This document shows positions 1-11,854 of a DNA stretch of 64,000 nucleotides, piece by piece (the stretch's first letter is position 1; the number at the start of each line of letters is the position of its first letter). The position numbers and the translations under genes were made by a program. The notes under the pieces were generated by a model that saw only the letters and a program-made list of their open reading frames with translations, made no database searches and was not told the origin of the DNA. Source of the stretch: Lichina pygmaea (lineage: Eukaryota; Ascomycota; Lichinomycetes; Lichinales; Lichinaceae). The DNA lies in assembly GCA_963422465.1 (NCBI GenBank), contig OY730170.1:1-64000 (forward strand), given 5' to 3'.

Positions 1-160
1 ACCCTAACCCTAACCCTAACCCTAACCCTAACCCTAACCCTAACCCTAACCCTAACCCTAACCCTAACCCTAACCCTAACCCTAACCCTAACCCTAACCC
101 TAACCCTAACCCTAACCCTAACCCTAACCCTAACCCTAACCCTAACCCTAACCCTAACCC
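1..160. repeat. Telomere repeat array, C-rich strand
   Basis: About 27 perfect tandem copies of CCCTAA run from the first base, so the window starts at a chromosome end, with the G-rich TTAGGG strand on the minus strand as expected for a left telomere. TTAGGG is the usual repeat of filamentous ascomycetes. No variant repeats are visible. The array passes straight into retrotransposon sequence, with no intervening subtelomeric gene. Confidence 0.98.
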
Positions 161-333
161 TTAGGCAGCTTTGTCTCTGGTTGGAATTGAAAGTAGACTT
201 GGAGTTGCATAAGCCAGTCGTCAACCTTGTTTCTTTCACTGTAGAACAGGTCTGGCTTGGCGACACTAATCTTTCCATCTGGGAAGTTGGGGTTGGTTAC
301 TCCTAAGGTACTCATCCTTGAGGGTCTTCCAAG
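161..333 (-). pseudogene. gypsy-1 gag 5' fragment capped by the telomere
   Basis: This stretch matches 41828-42001 with few substitutions, i.e. the first codons of the gypsy-1 gag read on the minus strand (start near 315, motif MSTxGxTNPNF) and the short leader next to the 5' LTR. The rest of gag and all of pol are missing because telomere repeats begin inside gag. The sequence at the joint, cccttagg, shares bases with the telomere repeat, which suggests telomere addition or recombination at a broken element. It cannot encode a functional protein. Confidence 0.85.
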
Positions 334-928
334 TGTTGTGGTCTGTACTGTACTGTCCTATCCGAGTAAAGGATTAGGGTGAGAGGTGGAAGGCAGGTTG
401 GTTCTCACAGGAGAGGAGTGTCAAGGAGTGTGAAGGGTTTTGGTGGAACATAGTGGTGGTGACACCTGCACAATGGCTTCGTACAAAAGGATTGTATTGA
501 AGTAGATCTAGTTGTCTGGATCACAACATGAGTTGAAGATGATTGTTCGATAAGGGAACTATCACCAGACTATATAGTGCTCAGTTTGTGAGCACAGTGA
601 GCTCTGCTCACTTTGCTCACAGTTCATGCACGCTGCGGTGAGCTGGGTGAGCTCTGCTCACTTTGCTCACTTGTTCATGCACGCTGCAGTGAGCTGAGTG
701 AGCTCTGCTCACTTTGCTCACTTTTCATGCACACTGCGGTGAGCTGGGTGAGCTCTGCTCACTTTGCTCACTTGTTCGTGCATATGCATGCTGCGGCGAG
801 CACCCTCTGGTTTGTCTCGCCAGTCATGTGACGGGTTCCTGTGTCACGCTGCCTGGTACTTCTGTCCAGTATCCTGTCTGCTGCTTTCTGTGAGTATATA
901 CAGACTGTGTTCCTCCTGGGTCATAACA
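334..928 (-). repeat. gypsy-1 LTR (5' LTR of the telomere-truncated copy)
   Basis: This 595-bp LTR starts TGTTG and ends TAACA and is close to the LTRs at 24942-25485 and 42002-42595. It contains an internal minisatellite of about 49 bp (gctctgctcactttgctcac core) in several copies between roughly 590 and 800. The attached gag reads leftwards, so this is the upstream LTR of a minus-strand element. Its outer edge abuts a LINE at 929, not host DNA. Confidence 0.88.
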
Positions 929-3177
929 AAACACAAGAAGGAATAGCCAAAACCTTTGAGGAAAAGACTAAAGCCTTCTCACAACAGTTCTTTCCAAAAG
1001 CTCTAGTTCCAGAACCAGGCTCAGAAAGCTCCCAGACTATCTCTGAGATACAGCTCTCCCAGGAGGTAACATGTGAAGAAGTGGAGCAAATTCTGGCCAA
1101 GAAGAAACCTTTCACAGCAGGAGGGAGAGATAAGCTGCCAAATGGATTTCTGAGAGCTCTGGGGCCTAGGTTCTGCCAAGCTCTAGCTATTCTGACTTCA
1201 ACATGCTGGAAACTGGAGTACTTCCCTGAAAGATTTAAGAGTGCAAAAACAGTCTGCTTGAGGAAACCTGGCAAGGGAACCTACAATCAAGCTAAAGCCT
1301 GGCGCCCTATAGCTCTGCTAAACACAACAGGCAAGCTGATGGAAGCTATTGCTGCAGCCGGACTAAGCAAGATAGCAGAAGAAGCTGGACTATTGCCAGA
1401 TATCCAGATAGACTTTAGGAAAGGAAGATCCACAGAAGCAGCACTTTTCCTTCGAATCTCCCAAGTGGAAAAAGTCTGGAAGGAAGGTATGGTTGCATCC
1501 CTACTCTCACTGGATATCTCAGGAGCCTATGACAGAGTTCTCCCCAAGATACTACAGCAAATTCTGAAAAGAAAAGGAATACCTACCTGGCTAGCTTCCT
1601 GGATCTACTCCTTCTGTGATAAGCACTCTACCACTCTTGTCTTTGATGATTCTGAGTCTTGTTCAATTCCTATTCATTGTGGAGTTTCTCAAGGTTCTCC
1701 ATTATCCCCTATTCTTTTTCTATTCTACATTTCTGAATTGCATGAGACTGTGCATACTCTCTCTTCTGGTGTATCTGCCCTGGGGTTTGCAGATGATACA
1801 AATCTGCTTGCTTTTGGTCACTCCTTGAAAAGTAACCTTCTGAAGTTAAAGAACACACACCTCAAATGTCTATCATGGGCTGCAAGACATGGAATAGTCT
1901 TCTCTCCTGATAAATATGAAATACTTCATTTTTCCAGAAGAAGATCAGACAATCTTCAGCTCAAGCTCAGACTGGGCAATGTGATTCTCAAACCAAAAGA
2001 AGAAGTGCGAGTACTTGGAGTGTACCTAGATGCAAAGCTCCACTGGCACAAACACCAGAGGATTATTCTTCAAAAAGTACAGAAAGCACTCTCTTCTCTT
2101 TCTAGAACTTCCTATTCTACTTGGGGCTTTCCAGTTCACACATCATGTCTGGTGTACACTGCTATACTGAGATCTCTACTGAGCTATGCAGTGGGGATCT
2201 GGTTTAACCCTCTAAGAAAATCCTCCAATATCTCTTCTCTTGTTTCATTTCAAAACAGATGCCTAAGACTTATTGGGGGTACCTTCAAAGCCACTCCTTC
2301 TTTTCTATTAGAGAGTGAGCTTTTTCTTCTACCTCTAGACCTATACTTTAAATTTCACACTGCCTGTTTTCTTTCTTCTATTCAAAACTCCCCTCTCAAA
2401 TACTTTCTTGACAGTATCTTTTCCACTATTTCCAGCTATGCCTCTCTCTTGAAGAAACCTTGAAAGGAATTCTCAACTATCTCTTCTAACTGGAAATTCA
2501 CTTGGTTAAGTCAAATAACTACTAACCAGGCTAGTTCAAAGAAAGAACTACAAAAGCTCTTTACTAAAGAGTGGGAAGACCAATGGGAAGAGAAGAAAAG
2601 AAGAAGCTATCCAGGCTGGCAGACTTTCTGTCAAAAGCCACACAAAAACAATCTGAAGCTCTACAAAGAGTTACAGAAAGCTAAGGCAAGTCTGCTACTG
2701 CAAATCAGGACTGGAAGAATTGGTCTGGCAAGTTTTCTTTTCAGAGCTGGAGTTCCTGACTTCCCTACCCCACTATGAGTGTGTGGCCAAGCAGAAGAAA
2801 CTGCAAAATATATCACCTCTTCACGCTTTATTTATTCAAGACAAAGACAACAAGTTTTTTTTAATCCCCAAGACTTCACCACTATTATTTCAAACCCAGA
2901 GCTACTACAGAAGTTCTTGTACTGGTTTATATCTTTGAAAAGACTAAACCAGTTTAATCTAGCTTTCAAACTCCACTATTCCCAATCTAATACCTAGATT
3001 CTCTTCTCTTACCAGAAACTTCAAGATTCCTTTTGTTACATTCCCTAGTCACACCCTGCCTTCAGTTTTTATCCCTTCAAAGGTTTTCTGAAGAAGTTCA
3101 CTATTAGCTAGAAGATCTGCATGGCTGTAAAGCTACTACCAGTGTAAGAATCAAATAAAAAAAATAAAAAAAATAAA
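929..3177 (+). mobile_element. Tad-clade LINE, subfamily A, 5'-truncated copy
   Basis: This copy has an open reading frame from the truncation point to a TGA at 2461-2463. It carries the end of the linker after the endonuclease and most of a non-LTR reverse transcriptase, including the FADD catalytic box near 1786-1797 and the motif GVSQGSPLSPILF. The C-terminal Cys-His motif lies in a decayed frame near 2770-2830. The 3' end is gtgtaagaatcaaat followed by an A-rich (aaataaaa) tail. No target-site duplication is visible: the left flank is gypsy-1 LTR and the right flank gypsy-3, so the locus has been rearranged. Confidence 0.88.
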
Positions 3178-4071
3178 ATGTTTGCAGAGTTCATGCAAAT
3201 TCAAGCTACTAACACTACTCCCAAGTCCAAGTCTGAACACACTGCTGACCCAGAGATCTTCAGTGGTGATGGCAGAAACACGGAAATCACGCATGAGAAG
3301 CTTGAGAGCTTCATCATGTCACTGTCACTCAAGATGACACTAAACACTGACTGGTACTCCACAGAAACATCGCAGATTGCGTATGTCTTTTCACGCACAA
3401 CTGGCATTGCGCAGTCCTACATCTCAGCTAAGATCACAGCTGGCCAGTACATTGACTGGCATGACATTGTCCAAGATCTCCAGAACATCTTCTCTGACCC
3501 AGACCCAGAGTTCCTAGCTCAGAGAAAGCTTATCACCTTGTGTCAGGCCAACTGTTTCTTTGCTGAGTTCTTCACAGAGTTCAATCAGTATGCTCCACAC
3601 ACAGACTTCAACAACAAGGCCTTGAAGTGCTATCTTCGATGCACTGTCTCTGAAGAGCTTGCCAAGCAGCTTGTCAGCATCAACCTCAAGGACATCAGCT
3701 ATCAGAAGCTTGTTGAGGAATGCCAGCTGCAGGACAACCAGTTGTGTGCCACTTCTGCCAACTCTCACCATCCACATCAAGCACCTCCCACCCAAGCCTC
3801 AGTTCCACAATCAGAAGCTTCAGTTCTGTGTCCAGGGTTCATCAAGCCAGTCTTCACGCCACAGCCACCAAGTCCTACCATGGATCTCAGCCACTCTAAG
3901 CTGACACCAGAAGAGCAAGAACATTGCTGAAGCAAAGGCCTCTGCTTCTACTGTGGGAACTGAGGTCATGTCTCAACCTTCTGTCCAGTGAAAAGCATGC
4001 CTGTTGTTGCCACCACCACAACCACCACCAAGTCTGCCACTGTTGAGACTACTCCAGAGTCAGAAAACAAG
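3178..4071 (+). pseudogene. gypsy-3 gag
   Basis: An open frame of 250 codons from 3178 holds a retrotransposon capsid-like domain (motifs DPEIFSGDG and FSDPDPEF). After the TGA at 3928-3930 the same frame continues to a CCHC zinc knuckle, C-x2-C-x4-H-x4-C, at about 3946-3990. That knuckle is itself interrupted by a second TGA at 3961-3963. Both stops could be CGA- or TGG-derived transitions. The frame ends at a TAG at 4069-4071. The first ATG may be internal, since the 5' end of the element is lost. Confidence 0.8.
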
Positions 4072-4145
4072 TAGTCCTTGGTCATCATCACACCCAAGGA
4101 CATGAAAAAGATCTCCATGTTGGCTATCTGTCTCCAGACCAGCAA

Positions 4146-6494
4146 TTGGACAGTAAGTGCTTGTTTCTTCCTTGTATCCTAGATGGGAAATTCAAGTGCA
4201 ATACTCTTATTGACTCTGGCTGTTCAGCATTTGGCTGCATTAGTACTTCCTTTGCGCAATCTCTTCACCAAAAACCTCTCCCCTACCCACGCACATTGCG
4301 ATTGTTTGATGGCAAGACGTCACAAACCACACATCTCGCCAAGACAATCATGACCACAGCACATGGTGTGCACTAGGAGGAAGTCTCTCTCTTTGTGTCT
4401 CCTGGTCTTCACTATGATGTGATTCTGGGGATGCCATGGCTCCAGAAGCACAGGCCACACATTGATTGGACAAACACCTTAATCATGTTCAAGTCAGATC
4501 ACTGCTGATCTGCATGCCTCAAGTCAAACAATAGCTATCTAATCTCTTTGGATCTTGAAGCCAAGATGTCTGCTGGAAAGTCTCAGGATCCCAAGCCCCT
4601 TTCTGCTACACCAATCCCCATCAATGCTGCCGTATTTTCTCTCCTTACTGCCAAGCCAGATCACCAGGTGTTCAGTATTTCTCTGAGAGACATTGAGCAG
4701 GTGTTGAAGCTAAAGAAGCACATGGATCCTGCCACACTTCTCCCTACTCAGTACCACAAGTTCCTGGACATCTTCAGCAAGGATGATGCTAACAAGCTTC
4801 CTTCTCTACGCCCAGGAGTTAACCACAAGATCAAGATGGAACCAGGAACCCAGGCACCCTCTGGACCTCTGTACAGCATAAGCAGAGAAGAACTTGAAGT
4901 TCTCAAGAAGTACCTGACAGAGAACCTGAACAAGAGCTTCATTCAAGTATCTTCATCACCTGCTGCTGCACCAGTCCTCTTTGTCAAGAAGCCAGAAGGT
5001 GGATTGTGTTTCTGTGTAGACTACAGAGCACTCAACACCATCACCATCAAGAACTGTTACCCCCTGCCACTGATCTGGGAGATGTTGGACCAGCTTTGCA
5101 AAGCTGTGTGGTACACCAAGCTTGACATTTTTGGTGCCTTCAACTGTATCCAGATGAAGGAAGGTGAAGAATAGAAGACTGTGTTCTGCACACACTCAGA
5201 CCTCTACGAATACCTCATCATACCCTTTGGTCTTGCCAATACTCCAAGCATGTTCCAGAACTACATCAATGATGTTTTGGGACCTGACATCCTTGATGTC
5301 TTTGGCACTGCCTATGTGGATGACATCCTTGTCTACAGTCAGACACTCAAGGAACACCAGAAGCACGTCAAGCTTGTTCTCAGTCAACTACAAGATGCAA
5401 GCCTGCAAGTTGACATCTCCAAGTGTTACTTTGAAGTCCATCAAGTCAAGTACCTTGGCCTTATCATTCAGTCTGCCACTGAAGACAGCTGACCCAGATC
5501 TGTGAGTATGGACCCAGCCAAGACTGACACCATCAAGGAGTGGAAGCCTCCTGCCAGTCTCAAGGAAGTGCAGAGCTTTATTGCCTTTACAAACTTCTAC
5601 CACCAGTTCATCAAAGACTTTGCCAAGCTTGCATCCCCACTCACAGCTTTGACCAAGAAGAATGTTACCTTCAAGTGGGAAACCCCAGAGCAGCGCTTGT
5701 TTGAAAGCATCAAGAAGACATTCAGCACTGTACCCATCCTGCAGTACTTTGATCTGGAGAAGGAGTGTGTTGTTGAGACTGACACTTCTGACTACATCTC
5801 TGGTGCTGTCCTGTCACAGCCAGACCACGAAGGAGTTCTACGCCCTGTTGCCTTCTTGTCACACCGCCACCTGCCGGCAGAATGCAACTACAAGATCTAC
5901 GACAAAGAGTTGCTGGCAATTGTCTGTGCCTTTGAAGAATAGTGAGCAGAGCTTGAAGGATCTCCAGAACCTGTCAAGGTGATCTCTGATCACAAGAACT
6001 TGGAGTACTTCATGTTGTCAAAGTGCCTTTCCCGCTGTCAAGTCTCTTGGAGTGAGTTCTTGTCACACTTCAATTTCAAGATTAGCTACTGTCCAGGCAG
6101 TCAGTGCAAGGCCGACGCTCTCACTCGATGTTCCCAAGACCTCCCATCAGACAGAGATCTCTGTCAAGACTTCATGGAGCAAGTCGTCCTCAAGCCCAAG
6201 AATCTTGCATATTCAGAGGTTCAAGTCAAGCCCATCCAGATCCTGAGACATTCAGAAACTGCACCAGTTGACACTGAACCTGGTGCTGCACCTTTTTCAG
6301 ATGTCATCCAAGCTGCCTATAACAACCTTGCTGAAGGTGATCCAGTGGCAACAGTGTCACAGATGCTAAGAGATAGTGTCAGGCACAGTCGAGAAGTGTC
6401 TCTCTCAGACTGCAGCTTGGAAAATGACTGTCTCTTCTACAAGAACCGACTCTGGATCCCTGAGAACGATGAACTACGCCCACGAGCGGCCTGA
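4146..6494 (+). pseudogene. gypsy-3 pol (protease-RT-RNase H)
   Basis: One reading frame, -1 relative to gag, carries an aspartic protease (IDSGCSAFG near 4209-4235), a reverse transcriptase with an intact YVDD box (near 5313-5324), and RNase H (ETDTSDYISGAVL, YDKELLAIV). In-frame stops interrupt it at about 4374 (TAG), 5172 (TAG), 5490 (TGA) and 5940 (TAG). At 5172 and 5940 Trp is the expected residue in the family, so these are TGG-to-TAG changes. The frame ends where integrase would begin. Confidence 0.85.
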
Positions 6495-6533
6495 GGCTCA
6501 CAGGAGTTCGCTATGTGAAGGAGGGGGGTAATG

Positions 6534-6887
6534 TCACGGTTCTGGCCCAGTTGCATATCTGGCACAAGTCACGCACCTTGCCGGGAAGTTCCATCTGCAC
6601 TGTTGCCTGTTTGCTCCGCCGTATCCCCTGCCTATAAGAACTTCTCCTGCTCCCCCAGCTTCTTCTCTTCTTCTTTTCTCTTTTCCTTCCTTGTCTTTCG
6701 TCTTGTACATCAATCCAAGTCTCAAGTCTCAAGCCAAGTCAGGTCAAGGTTACCGAATCAGTTAGGCTTGAGTTCTGCTCTGCCAGTGCCTCGTCACAAA
6801 GTGCACATCCTGGCTCTATTTTGTCTCTTGTCACCCAATAAGAATTTTGGTCTGGATAGCATTGCAAACAAGACGCTTAGATAGACA
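6534..6887 (+). repeat. gypsy-3 3' LTR
   Basis: The sequence from tgtcacggttctgg to gatagaca directly follows a polypurine tract and has TG...CA ends, so I read it as the 3' LTR of gypsy-3, about 354 bp. The 5' LTR is lost, so the right border rests on the terminal CA only and no TSD can be tested. Confidence 0.6.
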
Positions 6888-7326
6888 GTGCTCAAAAAAG
6901 ATGTACGTACAGCTATTGACAGAATAGAAGAGAAGATGGTTGATTGGCAGAGCAGAAGGTATGATACACAAATATCAATGGACGGGGCATACCAGGAAAT
7001 GTGCCTGTCCTTTGGCATCAGACTCGGGCCAGAGCAGGGGATTGGGAAGAGTGCCCCTTGCCTGGGGGCAAGGAGTTGAATTGAATCTAAAAACCATAGA
7101 GCCATCCAAAGAGATGTTGAGGGTCTTGATTCAACATGAGAAGATGATGCTGAATTCTTATGCATCCTAGCTTTCCTCGGAGCCTATTCCTACGAAAAGT
7201 GAACCCGTGCTATAGCCATTGGAACCAACGAAGCATCGAGACGCATAAGGGAAGGCATGCTGAGAGAAAAACCCGCCGCTTAGGGAAGAAGAGACAAAGG
7301 GAGGGGACCGGAAAGGAAAACTGTGA
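6888..7326. other. Spacer between gypsy-3 and the flippase gene
   Basis: The first 190 bases form a short open frame on the plus strand (6888-7079) with no recognisable domain; it has no start or splice context that makes it convincing. The right half should contain the 3' UTR of the minus-strand flippase gene. I see no RNA gene or transposon here. Confidence 0.4.
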
Positions 7327-10300
7327 TCATCTCTGTGCGCCTGGACCATTACCCCTGGAACTGGCCATCTCACCGTACCTGCCTCGTTCGCGGGTCGTGT
7401 CGTACGCCTGGAGGATGCGAGTCTGACTCTCGTCCGCCTGCGAGAAGGCATATCCACGCTGCTTGCGCATTCGTTGCACCTGGCGAACCTTACGTATCGC
7501 CTTTTGAAATTGCTCCATCCTGCGGAAACGAGCGAGTTAGCAATACAGAGAGCGATGACGAAAGTGGGAAAACGAATGTACGTACCTCGGACGATAGTCC
7601 TGAACGTTGTATTTCTGGATCTCCTGAATGTGGTGATAGGTCTGCGGGAAATACATGCGTTTCGCGCTACATCATCGAACCCTCTCACGTCAGGGCATCG
7701 GAGAAAGACATCGTTGGAACCGGCGGGCGGGAACGAGAAATGGGTGCGACTCACTACTTCCATGCGTAGTCTCGGGCGAGACATAAGACAGGCAGAACCA
7801 ATGCCATCAGCCAGAAGATCGGGCTCGGGAAAAGCCTTTGAATGACACCATGATATTCCGTGGAGAATCTCATCGTCTGGGTCGCGATGGTAGCGTAGAT
7901 GGGTAGGAAGACCATCCAGATGATCATGGAGCCCGGGATGGCCAGGACGGTGTATTTGGTCCACATGTTCGTGATCAAGGCCGCCTTCCCCAAAACAGTA
8001 GTCAGGACGGCTGTGTAGAGCGCTGTTCCCCAAACCCAGTGTCCCGCTGTCTTCCCATCGGCCTGTGGCAGGTCGTACCGCCAAATGTACACCGATGCGA
8101 AGTAGAGGATCAAAGAGTGATAGAAGCCGTTGGCGACCCAGGACCAGAAGGAATGCATCTTGAAAAAGGTACCCTGCTGGCCAAGCCGATAGAGTTGTGG
8201 ATAGCGGTCGAGGAGGCGCGCGCTGATGAATTGATCGAAGATGCCCATGGCGAGGGGTGGGAATACGGTGAAGAAGACGTTATAGAAGGAGAGCGTCCAC
8301 GATTCGTATATGACCTCTCCCGAAAAGGCGTTTTGGAATGCGTACTACATCCGCCCGGGTGGCGGCGGCGGTCATCAGCACACATCGTTCAAAGGCCCCC
8401 GCTCGTTTGTCTGTCTGTGCACGACTCACCCAGAATTGAGTCATGTAGAGGGTGATGTTCTTGTAGAAGGAATAGAGAATGACTCGGCTGACACGCTGGT
8501 AGCTCCAGGCTCCGTGGACGAGGAGAAGCTTCCGAAGGAAACGGAACTGCCCGATTGACACGTCCGCGCTACGTGCTGCTTGAAGACCCTCGACGCCGCT
8601 GATGCCGACCCCCACGTGGGCCGCTTGGATCATCGAGACGTCATTGGCGCCGTCGCCGATCGCCAGCAGCAGGGCCTTGAGATGGCGTTTCACGAGCTTG
8701 ACCACCAACGCCTTTTGCAGAGGTGACACGCGACTGTTGACGGGTCAGCGCTACGGTCTACGAGTAAGGACTGCTCCCTCCAATCTTCTGCCACAGCGAA
8801 AAACAGTAAAGAAACGAGAACACGAGAGATGGGGACGGGGCCAAAGGGTACTCTCTCATACCAACAGATCACGGCCTTGCACATGACGGCAATGTCCAAG
8901 AACAGCTTCTCCATGTCCTTCTCGAGCGCGTAGATCAACGACTTGCCATCGATCACGAGCGCGAGCGTATCCAGCTCCACGCTACCGGTCGCTTGCGTCC
9001 GGATCGCCGCGAGCTTCTTCGAGATGTTTTCCCGGGTCGCGTCCGAGGTCTCCTCGTTGACGATGAGCAGGGTCATGTCTTCGCTGATGAGCTTGCAGCT
9101 CATGCCAATGTTGATGGCCGTCTCCTGTCGATCGCCGGTCAGGACCCAGACCTTGATGCCGGCCGTCTGAAGAGTGTGGATCGTGTCGGGCACGCCATCT
9201 TGCAGCCGGTCCTCGATGGCGGTGGCACCGAGCAGGTGGAAGTCTCGCTCGATGACCTCAGCAGCCTTCTGCAGCTCCTCGGCCCGGTTGCCGCCGACGG
9301 TGGTCGACGCGGCCTCGAAGATGCGGTTCCACTCCTGGAACTCCTCCTCGGGGATCTCCCTCGTGGCCAGGCAGAGGGTCCGCAGGCCCTCGGTCGCGTA
9401 GTCCTCGAGGTGCTGGAGCGTGGCTTCCAGGGTCGGCGAGTGCTGCACCAGCCGCTCGATGATGACGGTGTCGGCACCCTTGCAGTAGATGCGGATCCGG
9501 CCGTCCGGACATCTGTAGACGGCCGACATGCGCTTGCGGGTCGAGTTGAACTCGCACACCGCCAGCAGCTCGTACTCGTACTGCTCGCCGTCGACGGCGA
9601 TCATGACCGAACGTGGCTTGCGCGCGGTGAAGCGGTACCCCAGCTCGACGGCGCCTTCGACGAGGGCGCCTTCGTCGGGCGAGGCGGCCTGGTACTTGAT
9701 TCTGTCCGGGTCGTCCTCGCTCCGCTCCGGGATGACGGTGTGGCACGTCGCCAGCAAGACGAGGAAGTCGTGCATGGTCGCCTTCGTCTCGTGCGTCCGA
9801 AGGTTCTCGCGGAGGCGGTTGAAGCCGTGGATTCCGACGCTGCCGCCGTCCTGCTCGACGGCTCGCCGATCCTCGGGCACATCCTCGCCGTACTGGATGC
9901 CGGCGATGGAGCACTGCTTGAACTCCATCTGGTTGCAGGTCAGGGTGCCGGTCTTGTCGGAGAAGATGTACTGGATCTGACCGAGCTCCTCGACGAGGCT
10001 CGAAGTGCGACAGACGGCCGGGGTGTCGGTCGTGTCGTAATAGATGTCGAGATCGGAGTTGATGAGGAAGGCGTGGTAGTACTTGACCAGCTCGACGGTG
10101 ACGAAGAGCGAGATCGGGACGAGGTTAGAGTAGAGGATCCAGTAGGTCAGCATGTCGGAGAAGAACTGCGTCGCGGCGTTAGTGCCGCCGAACTCGAGAT
10201 AGGAAAGGCGCGTGCGCGAGGTCGAGCGGATGACGAGGTTGCCGATGGAGCTGATCAGGCTGAGGACGAGCAGGATGCCGACGAGCATGACGATCTGGTA

Positions 10301-11854
10301 GTTGAGCATCCTCTCGACCGCGGTCCGCTTGATAGGCGTGGGCATGGCGTTCCTCATCAGCTTCGTCTCGTGGCCGGTGAAGACGACGACGCCGTGGATC
10401 CAGGGCGTGTTGCGCAAGGTGGCGCCCCGGAGCAGCAGCTGCTCGGGCGACAGGGCCAGCTCCTTCTCGCCGCCTCCGGCATCGACGGTCAAGGTGGCCT
10501 CGTAGGTGTAGAGACTGCTGTTCGGCTGCTCGGACCGGATCCGGCCGCGCTGCCGGCTCAGTTCTGTCGGGCTCACCAGGTGGGCCGTCTCGGGGAGGGC
10601 CTGCTTGATCTTGAGGTTCGTCTCGCCGTCCAGGTTCGCGGTCTCGATGTAGCAGAGGCCCTCGGGTTCGGAGCTCGCTTGCAGGACGAGATCGGCCGGA
10701 AAGGCCTCCTCGGACTCGACCCGCACCACGTCACCGACGGCGACGTTGATCCACCTCGTGGGTTGGAAATCCGACCCCTTGAGCACCTGAGCCTTCGAGT
10801 GGTTGAGCGACTTGTCCGACGTCTTCCTCTTGAAGTCCTCGAACAGCTCCTTCAAGGCCGAGACGAGCAGTACGACGGCCAGCGGGCCGATGGTGGTGAA
10901 TCGATTCGTGGGCGAGATGCCCGGGATCTGTTGAATGATGGCGGTGAACAAGAAGAACATGTTCGCGAACTTGGAGAACTCCTGGAACAAGAACTTGGGC
11001 AGGAAGGTGGCGACGTTGTACTTGGCCGTCGAGACGTGATTGTCGACGTAGCGGTTCGCCGAGTTGGCCGGTGGGTTGTTGAGGTGAACAATGCGCGGAC
11101 CCATCTTCGATAGATCGGCCTTGCCCCGTCCGAAGCCAATTTTGAGCCTGCTGGCCGGCGACTTCCAGCCACGTCGCTTGCCACCACCAGCGCCGTCGCC
11201 GCCACCGCCGCCGCCCTGCTCGGGGTCGTCCGAATCGACTCGATGCGCCCTGACGCCGGCCTCGGTGAGAGGCACGTCCATCTCGGAGTATTGAGGGCCC
11301 ATGCCGAGCATGGTCTTGGCACGGCCCATCAAGCCGCCGCCCAAGCTCATGACGCTGTTGCGATCGCGAGGACGACCGCCACCAGCTGTAGAGGAGGGAG
11401 AACCGTCTACGCCGGCATGGTACAGGTCGTTCACCGAGCGCTGGTCCTCCGGATAGTCGTCGAGATCTGAATAGCGCTCGAAGCTGCTCGCGTCTGACGA
11501 CGTTTGCGGATGGATGCGATCAGGTTGGCCGGAGCCGTGAGGTCGATAGACTCCGAGCGCGGAAGGCGCCCCGCCGAGATTCGTGGCATGCGACGGCGCT
11601 CCAGACTCGTTACCCGCCCCACCGACGTACTCATCGTAGGCGAGCGACGGCCTCGCGAAGGGGTCATCCCCATGATCCAGGTTGTACGTATGGAGAAGCT
11701 CGTCGTCGTTCAGCGGCGGTCGCTGGCCGGAGCTGTATACTGGCTGCTCGTCGTTGACGTCGAGCAGGCTCGTGTCAATGGCGTTCAGGTCCACCCCCCT
11801 TGCTCGTGCAGCTGCCGCCGAGGGGCCTCGCACGGAAGGTCGTCGGTTATCCAT
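7327..11854 (-). CDS. DRS2: Drs2-type phospholipid flippase (P4-ATPase)
   Basis: A P4-ATPase of about 1386 residues that would move aminophospholipids to the cytosolic leaflet of trans-Golgi and endosome membranes, supporting vesicle formation, normally with a Cdc50-family partner. Exons, in coding order: 11854-8862, 8733-8430, 8344-7755, 7666-7586, 7519-7327, all joined in frame with GT..AG introns of 66-128 nt. A low-complexity N-terminus of about 250 residues precedes the first membrane pair ([20 protein letters not shown], about 300). The actuator DGET lies at about 409, PISL in TM4 at 580, the phosphorylated Asp in DKTGT at 633, and GDGAND at 1024. The spacing and the IPGISPTNR motif favour the Drs2 subclass over Dnf1/2 or Neo1. 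The start at 11854 (MDNRR) was chosen; an in-frame ATG at 11989 would add 45 residues. No inactivating change was found. Confidence 0.93.

Larger units (their letters stand above)
3178..6887 (+). mobile_element. gypsy-3: decayed Ty3/gypsy element lacking integrase and 5' LTR
   Basis: The order is gag, protease, reverse transcriptase, RNase H, then directly a polypurine tract (gaaggaggggggtaa, 6519-6533) and a 3' LTR. The reading frame stops at 6494, just where the integrase zinc-binding region would begin, so integrase appears deleted. The left end is replaced by a LINE. It is a separate family from gypsy-1 and gypsy-2, and it shows no antisense Zn2Cys6 ORF. Confidence 0.85.

Noticed and set aside
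590-800. Regularly spaced repeats resembling a CRISPR array
   Set aside because: The units are directly adjacent and part of an LTR minisatellite. There are no unique spacers and this is a eukaryotic genome.
929-3177. LINE at 929 as a clean insertion between gypsy-3 LTR and gag
   Set aside because: The left flank is a gypsy-1 LTR and the right flank gypsy-3, so no TSD is possible. A rearrangement is more likely.
8993-11113. 706-codon open frame on the plus strand
   Set aside because: It is antisense to the flippase exon. Its Asp/Glu/Val/Gly/Arg-rich composition is the usual shadow of a GC-rich gene, and no domain is visible.
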